Assembly (NCBI GenBank): GCA_021796055.1
Contig: JAJYOS010000178.1
Coordinates: 1-9,591 of the forward strand
DNA: 9,591 nt
Direction of reading: 5' to 3'
DNA from: Bacteroidota bacterium
Lineage (GTDB): Bacteria > Bacteroidota > Kryptoniia > Kryptoniales > JAKASW01
Shown: positions 5,780-9,591 of the stretch, in pieces
Layout of the letters: each line of letters starts with the position of its first letter
How positions within the stretch are numbered: the stretch's first letter is position 1
Notes under the pieces: model-generated
What the model saw: the letters and a program-made list of their open reading frames with translations, nothing else
Told to the model about the DNA's origin: nothing
Database searches by the model: none
Program-made: the position numbers and the translations under genes

Positions 5780-7351
5780 TTGGAGACAAATTTGTCCAAG
5801 GGCAGCATTAGAAGGCGATCCGTCCTCGTCGCAGTTATAACGGCGGTGGCATGTTCAATGGGCCTTACAGGCCTGGCTAGCGGGAGGGACTCGAATCAGG
5901 CTAGGAGTCAGCGACCAGATCCGTCCAGCGTCAACTGGCTGCAATTCGATTTCAATGCGCAGCACAGTGGAAATAATACCGATGAGAAGAAAATTGGGCG
6001 GGAAAACGTAGACAGACTTCACGAATTGTATCATGTCTCTCTGCCTGATGTCGCTGATGGTGCCCCAGTTTATCTGAGCAATGTCCAAACCCTTTACGGC
6101 GTGATGAACGTCCTTTATCTCACGACCAAAGACGGCCATATCGTAGCTCTTGATGCCGCCACAGGAAAGATAATATGGGAGCACCAGTACGGTCCGGGAA
6201 CATTCAAAATCAACAACCGATACCAGCCAATTTACACCACATCTTCACCGGCTATCGATCCCGATCTGAAGTATGTTTACAGTTACGGACTTGATGGATA
6301 TGTGCACAAGTACAAAGTCGGAGATGGCGAAGAAATAAGATCTGGAGGATGGCCAGAGCTCTGTACGCTAAAACCTTTCAACGAGAAGGGCTCGTCTGCG
6401 CTCGCCGTGGCAACGGCGAAGGACAGGACTTCGTACCTCTATGTTACCAACGGCGGTTACCTGGGAGACAGGGGCGACTACCAGGGGCATGTTACGACAA
6501 TAAACCTCAGCACTGGTAAGCAATACGTCTTCAATGCCAATTGCAGCAACGACGCGGTACATTTTGTCGAACGTCCGGGAAAGCCGGATTGCTCCGCTGT
6601 CCAATCGGCAATATGGGCGAGGCCGGGGGTGATTTATGACCCTGCGACTGATAGAGTTTATATGGCAACCGGAAACGGCACGTTCGATCCTAAAAGACAC
6701 GACTGGGGGGACACCATCTTTTCATTGAAACCAAATGGAACAGGAGTCGATGGAAACCCCATCGATTCCTATACGCCTGCTAATCATCACTTTTTGAATC
6801 GGGCTGATCTTGATTTGGGAAGTACTGCGCCTGCGATACTACCGACGCCGACGGACTGCTCGATCCGTAACCTTGCTGTGCAGGGAGGAAAAGACATGAA
6901 GCTGCGGCTCGTCAACCTTGCGGACCTCAGCGGTCATCATAATAGTCCGGGGCATGTCGGCGGCGAGATAGGAAAACTCATCGATGTGCCGCAGGGCGGA
7001 ATGGTCTTCACGCAACCTGCGGTCTGGGTGAATCCCGAGGATCACTCCACTTGGGTTTTTGTCGCGACATTCGGTGGTTTGTCGGCGCTCAAGCTTCAAG
7101 TCGGGCAGCACGGCGTCCCAACCTTGAGACTGGTGTGGAAGAACGGCGACGAAGGAAGCTCCCCGATAATTGCTAATAACGTGCTATACTGTGCCGGAAG
7201 CCATGACGTTAGGGCCTTCGCCCCCACGACGGGAAAAGTATTGTGGCAAAGCAGAAGCATCGGTAGAATCCACTGGGAAAGCCCGATTGTTGTGAATGGA
7301 GAGCTATATATCACCGACGAATCGGGCTACCTGACTGCGTACGGGCTTTGA
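5780..7351 (+). CDS. Exported PQQ-like beta-propeller protein
   Basis: A 523-residue protein from the TTG start. N-terminus: basic SIRRR, hydrophobic core about 14-33, cleavage likely near 35, so it is exported. A Cys at 25 lies in AVAC, a poor lipobox. The body has quinoprotein/BamB-like blades: LYLTTKDGHIVALDAATGK (112-130), YVYSYGLDGYVHKY (165-178), YLYVTNGG (219-226), RVYMATGNGTFDP (292-304) with DWGDTIFSLKP, LDLGSTAPAILP (344-355), GGKDMKLRLVNLADLSG (369-385), and a final pair of blades about 461-523 with SPII and SPIVVNGELYITDESGYLTAYGL split across it. Five further cysteines (195, 255, 271, 360, 471) could form disulfides. The vicinal Cys-Cys pair of PQQ alcohol dehydrogenases is absent, so enzymatic activity is not supported. 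A binding or scaffold role is equally likely. No partner gene is adjacent. Confidence 0.85.
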   Translation: METNLSKGSIRRRSVLVAVITAVACSMGLTGLASGRDSNQARSQRPDPSSVNWLQFDFNAQHSGNNTDEKKIGRENVDRLHELYHVSLPDVADGAPVYLSNVQTLYGVMNVLYLTTKDGHIVALDAATGKIIWEHQYGPGTFKINNRYQPIYTTSSPAIDPDLKYVYSYGLDGYVHKYKVGDGEEIRSGGWPELCTLKPFNEKGSSALAVATAKDRTSYLYVTNGGYLGDRGDYQGHVTTINLSTGKQYVFNANCSNDAVHFVERPGKPDCSAVQSAIWARPGVIYDPATDRVYMATGNGTFDPKRHDWGDTIFSLKPNGTGVDGNPIDSYTPANHHFLNRADLDLGSTAPAILPTPTDCSIRNLAVQGGKDMKLRLVNLADLSGHHNSPGHVGGEIGKLIDVPQGGMVFTQPAVWVNPEDHSTWVFVATFGGLSALKLQVGQHGVPTLRLVWKNGDEGSSPIIANNVLYCAGSHDVRAFAPTTGKVLWQSRSIGRIHWESPIVVNGELYITDESGYLTAYGL

Positions 7352-7371
7352 CATGGGGGCTGCAACTTTAG

Positions 7372-7395
7372 CGTGCGGAGATTTCCATCCGCATG
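7372..7395 (+). terminator. Weak hairpin after the beta-propeller gene
   Basis: CGTGCGGA (7372-7379) pairs with TCCGCATG (7388-7395), 8 bp with one G-T wobble, around GATTTCCA. It begins 20 bases after the stop at 7351. No U-tract follows, so termination is possible but unproven. Confidence 0.35.
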
Positions 7396-7429
7396 TCATC
7401 GTATGAACCAGATTGCACAAACTGCCTTC

Positions 7430-7603
7430 TTATGGTCTTAAGGTTTCAAAGCCGAAGATGGCTTGATGTTCTTCGTCTGGTAGTTTCTTTTCTGTAGCTC
7501 GTCCGATTTTCGTGAACCGGAGCTGACTTTGTTCACGGAATATTCGGTGGACGGCTCGTAAGGCGACTTCGATGACTTGGAATTGTAACCGAACCTTTTT
7601 CAT
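7430..7603 (-). CDS. Doubtful 57-residue ORF, possible gene remnant
   Basis: From ATG 7603 the frame encodes a basic, helix-prone peptide beginning MKKVRLQFQVIEVALRAV and ending IFGFETLRP. The frame is open to 7651 upstream, overlapping the lipoprotein start on the other strand. The amino-acid make-up (alternating charged and hydrophobic residues, few rare residues) looks protein-like, but there is no Shine-Dalgarno and no family I can name. The same DNA forms an imperfect hairpin, so it may be a structured RNA or repeat rather than a gene. Confidence 0.2.
   Translation of the reverse strand: MKKVRLQFQVIEVALRAVHRIFREQSQLRFTKIGRATEKKLPDEEHQAIFGFETLRP
7501..7552. repeat. Imperfect long inverted repeat in the intergenic region
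   Basis: Core arms TTTCGTGAAC (7508-7517) and GTTCACGGAA (7531-7540) pair over 10 positions with one G-T wobble, around a 13-base loop. Outside them GTCCGAT (7501-7507) can pair with ATTCGGTGGAC (7542-7552) if a few bases bulge. It lies about 90 bases before the lipoprotein start. It could be an RNA leader structure, a protein site, or part of a dispersed repeat. Confidence 0.4.
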
Positions 7604-7642
7604 TACATCAGAAGTTTTAAAGCTAGAAAGGGAGTTAAGGTC

Positions 7643-8419
7643 ATGAAGCACTTATTTGCGTTGGCGGGAGTGATAGCGATCTTGGCCATGTTGGGTGGAT
7701 GCGTCGGGCCTGAGGCGCTTTACCGTGCCACTCCGGTCGCGAAAGACACAGTCTGGTATTCAGGGAGCGAATTTGTTACACGGACCAAGGACAGTGTCAC
7801 TGTATCGGTTGCGTTCGAGAATGAGTTGAACGGAGTTATGACGTACTATGTAGTGATCGGGAATACTCGAACGGCACCTGTTTTGGTTTCCCCGGAACAA
7901 ATCCATTATGATGGCGAGTGTTATCGATTGAGAGAGGTGGAAGATCCCAATACAGGCTACTTCAGCTATGAGCCGGAAAGCTGGAAGGATACTGTTTACG
8001 CGATCGATCCCGAGAAGCAGCTTCAGGGACTAGATGTCCAAATGGCACAGACAAACGCAACTTACGCGACCAACAGCGGCTTGAATGCGGCGGCCGGTTT
8101 ACTTCAAATCGTGGGTGATGTAGCCACGATCGAACAGCATAAGACGCGGGAGCAGTTACATCAGGAGCGTAGATCGAGTAGGGAGCTGGAGGAATCGCAG
8201 GTAAACAATAACCTAAACTATTCGCTTCAGTCGGCAAGTCTCGCTGAGCAGCGGGCGTATTGGCAAAATGCCGCCCTTCGAAAGACGACACTCTTTTCTG
8301 GTAATACTGTGGGCGGCAGAGTAAGGATTCCCTTGAGAAAGGGAACGACGAAGATGTATCTCGTCATCCCTGTCGGGACGTCGAGATTCTCTTTCGTGTT
8401 TGATGTACGCCCGCTATAG
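7643..8419 (+). CDS. Lipoprotein of unknown function
   Basis: A 258-residue exported lipoprotein. The signal peptide MKHLFALAGVIAILAML is followed by lipobox LGGC, so Cys20 is the lipid-bearing residue of the mature protein. Val at +2 does not signal inner-membrane retention by the enterobacterial rule, so outer-membrane placement is likely. Mature part: a beta-rich region (about 35-125, with SVTVSVAFENEL and YVVIGNTRTAPVLVSPE); an Ala/Gln/Asn-rich helical stretch (about 126-215) that looks amphipathic and could be a coiled coil or hairpin; and a C-terminal beta region (about 222-258, KMYLVIPVGTSRFSFVF). One other Cys (93). AAAGGGAG ends nine bases before the ATG. I do not recognise the family. 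It is a lone gene, convergent with the permease, and no promoter is obvious upstream. Confidence 0.85.
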   Translation: MKHLFALAGVIAILAMLGGCVGPEALYRATPVAKDTVWYSGSEFVTRTKDSVTVSVAFENELNGVMTYYVVIGNTRTAPVLVSPEQIHYDGECYRLREVEDPNTGYFSYEPESWKDTVYAIDPEKQLQGLDVQMAQTNATYATNSGLNAAAGLLQIVGDVATIEQHKTREQLHQERRSSRELEESQVNNNLNYSLQSASLAEQRAYWQNAALRKTTLFSGNTVGGRVRIPLRKGTTKMYLVIPVGTSRFSFVFDVRPL

Positions 8420-8478
8420 CCGATGCGCCTGCATCCAATTCACCGCTGACTTACCGGGCGTTTTTGGGGGATACGTTA

Positions 8479-8509
8479 ATCGGACCGGTGGCACGGAGGG
8501 CACTCCGAT
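8479..8509. terminator. Hairpin between convergent genes
   Basis: ATCGGA (8479-8484) pairs with TCCGAT (8504-8509), and GTG (8488-8490) with CAC (8501-8503) inside it. An alternative fold is CGGAG/CTCCG (8494-8507). It lies in the 103-base gap where the lipoprotein and permease transcripts meet, and the structure is similar in both directions. Neither side has a good T-run, so this is a weak bidirectional terminator candidate. Confidence 0.28.
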
Positions 8510-8522
8510 CAGGGATTCTAAT

Positions 8523-9572
8523 TCAAAGTCTGAAGAGTGTGGCGTAAAGGACGAGCATTGCCGTCCCGGCTCCCCAAGTTGCCAGCGCGATCGTTCCGCT
8601 GACCCTAGTAAATTCCCAGAATTTGAAAGATGCCCGCTCCTTTGACAGCTCAAGAACAATCATGTTTGCAACTGAGCCGGCGACTGTGAGATTTCCGGCG
8701 AATGTCGAGCTCATCGCGAGAACAAGCCACATCAATTGTGGGGAAGTGAATGCCGAAATCCAATGCTGTACCACCATTACGTATGGAACGTTTGAGACCA
8801 CATTTGAAAGCACAAGCGAAGCGAATGAGAATGTGGTAATCTGGTCTGAAACGGACGTTGAGAAATATTTCTCAAGAAGACTATGAGCGTCGGTTACCAG
8901 CCCAACTTTGTTTATGCCTGCCACAACGACGAATAAGCTGCCGAAGAAGAGCAGAAGCGACCAATTCACCTTCGAGAATATCTCATCCGGCCGTCTGTTA
9001 GCGATGAGGACGAGTAGTGCGGCGCCGAGTATCGCCATGAAAGCCAGGTTAACACCTGCTGAGAATCCGGCGATTACGATTGCCATTACGACGATCGATT
9101 TCCACATGAGCGCTTTGTTGTTAACCGTCTTCAATACATCATCATATGGAATGAGCTTCTCCTTTAGACGTCCGCCGAAGAATGCTCGCAGAACAATGTA
9201 ATCGAGAGCGAGCCCTGTGAGAGCGATCGGAAACATCGCGGCAAGAAACTGAAGGTACGGCCACCGGGAGAAGGTGCCGATAAGCATGTTCTGAGGGTTG
9301 CCGACCAGCGTCGCGACGCTTCCTATGTTTGCACTCGAAGCGAGAGCGATCAGGTAAGGCTTCGGGTCGACTTTCGATCTGCTCGCAAGAAGAAGCACGA
9401 ACGGCGTCATCATCAAGCAAATCGTGTCATTGACAAATAGAGCCGATAGTATACCCGCCGACAATATAATGGTTAACAGCAGGCCGTTGCCCGTATGCGC
9501 CCGTCTCAGTATGAAGGCCGCTACAGAGTCGAAGAATCCTCCGGCCTGCAAATAAGCGACCATGATCATCAT
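8523..9572 (-). CDS. ArsB/SLC13-type permease, N-terminus missing or disrupted
   Basis: A polytopic inner-membrane transporter of the ion transporter superfamily (ArsB, NhaD, YbiR, SLC13 relatives). Visible from ATG 9572: 349 residues with about nine membrane segments and the two inverted-repeat halves. First-half motifs: SALFVNDTICLMMTPFVL (43-60) and ANIGSVATLVGNPQNMLIG (81-99). Second-half motifs: SNVVSNVPYVMVV (256-268) and AGNLTVAGSVANMIVLE (292-308). These Asn-Pro and SNVP hairpins shape the substrate site in the family. Full-length members usually exceed 400 residues. Here the frame reads upstream from Met1 only as VLLLG and then meets TGA (9588-9590), although VLLLGMMIMVAYL is itself a conserved membrane segment. 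ATG 9572 has no Shine-Dalgarno. The gene is therefore probably frameshifted, truncated, or affected by a sequence error at the edge. The substrate (arsenite, dicarboxylate, sulfate or sodium/proton) cannot be told. Confidence 0.8.
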   Translation of the reverse strand: MMIMVAYLQAGGFFDSVAAFILRRAHTGNGLLLTIILSAGILSALFVNDTICLMMTPFVLLLASRSKVDPKPYLIALASSANIGSVATLVGNPQNMLIGTFSRWPYLQFLAAMFPIALTGLALDYIVLRAFFGGRLKEKLIPYDDVLKTVNNKALMWKSIVVMAIVIAGFSAGVNLAFMAILGAALLVLIANRRPDEIFSKVNWSLLLFFGSLFVVVAGINKVGLVTDAHSLLEKYFSTSVSDQITTFSFASLVLSNVVSNVPYVMVVQHWISAFTSPQLMWLVLAMSSTFAGNLTVAGSVANMIVLELSKERASFKFWEFTRVSGTIALATWGAGTAMLVLYATLFRL

Positions 9573-9591
9573 CCCAAGAAGGAGGACTCAT

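Noticed and set aside
8400..8659. Two opposed 81-codon frames at the lipoprotein-permease junction
   Set aside because: They overlap each other and the ends of two well-supported genes, lack ribosome sites and have no family resemblance.
9576..9591. AAGGAGGACTCAT on the plus strand at the right edge as a ribosome site and start
   Set aside because: The same bases encode the conserved Leu codons of the permease on the minus strand. The purine run is explained by that, and the start codon would be cut by the window edge.
1..9591. CRISPR arrays, transposases, tRNA or rRNA genes
   Set aside because: No regularly spaced repeats, no transposase motifs or terminal inverted repeats flanking a gene, and no cloverleaf or rRNA-like stretches were seen on either strand.

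Overview
The window comes from a flagellated, diderm (Gram-negative) bacterium of intermediate GC content. It carries motAB with a sigma-28-type promoter, lipoprotein and signal-peptide proteins, and an aromatic-repeat DUF6600-like envelope protein. A TAnnTTTG-type promoter motif sits in front of that last gene. Together these fit a motile member of the FCB lineages (Ignavibacteria-like or related), but this assignment is an inference with low certainty. Non-ATG starts are common here: motA and the beta-propeller gene use TTG, and motB uses GTG.

Layout, left to right. (1) 1-293: the last 19 codons of a possible plus-strand gene and a strong GC hairpin, then about 190 bases with no supported gene. 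(2) 294-2446, minus strand: a two-gene operon with an OmpR-family response regulator first and its membrane histidine kinase second, overlapping as TGATG. (3) 2548-3543, minus strand: a secreted aromatic-repeat protein (DUF6600-like), closed by a clear rho-independent terminator that separates it from the two-component operon. (4) 3544-3704: a divergent promoter region. (5) 3705-5398, plus strand: motA and motB, overlapping by four bases and preceded by a near-consensus sigma-28 promoter. (6) 5399-5779: a long gap with a pyrimidine-rich inverted repeat and a possible small Cys-rich ORF. (7) 5780-7351, plus strand: a secreted quinoprotein-type beta-propeller. (8) 7352-7642: a structured gap with a doubtful small minus-strand ORF. 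(9) 7643-8419, plus strand: a lipoprotein of unknown function. (10) 8523 to the right edge, minus strand: an ArsB/SLC13-type permease that lacks its N-terminus and has an in-frame TGA immediately before its first conserved membrane motif.

MotA and MotB form the flagellar stator, which couples ion flow to rotation. The kinase and regulator form one sensory circuit of unknown signal. The remaining proteins are mostly exported or membrane proteins with no visible joint pathway. I see no mobile element, CRISPR array, tRNA or rRNA. The window reads as ordinary chromosomal sequence; the most informative details are regulatory (sigma-28 promoter, start-codon choices) plus the disrupted-looking permease at the edge.
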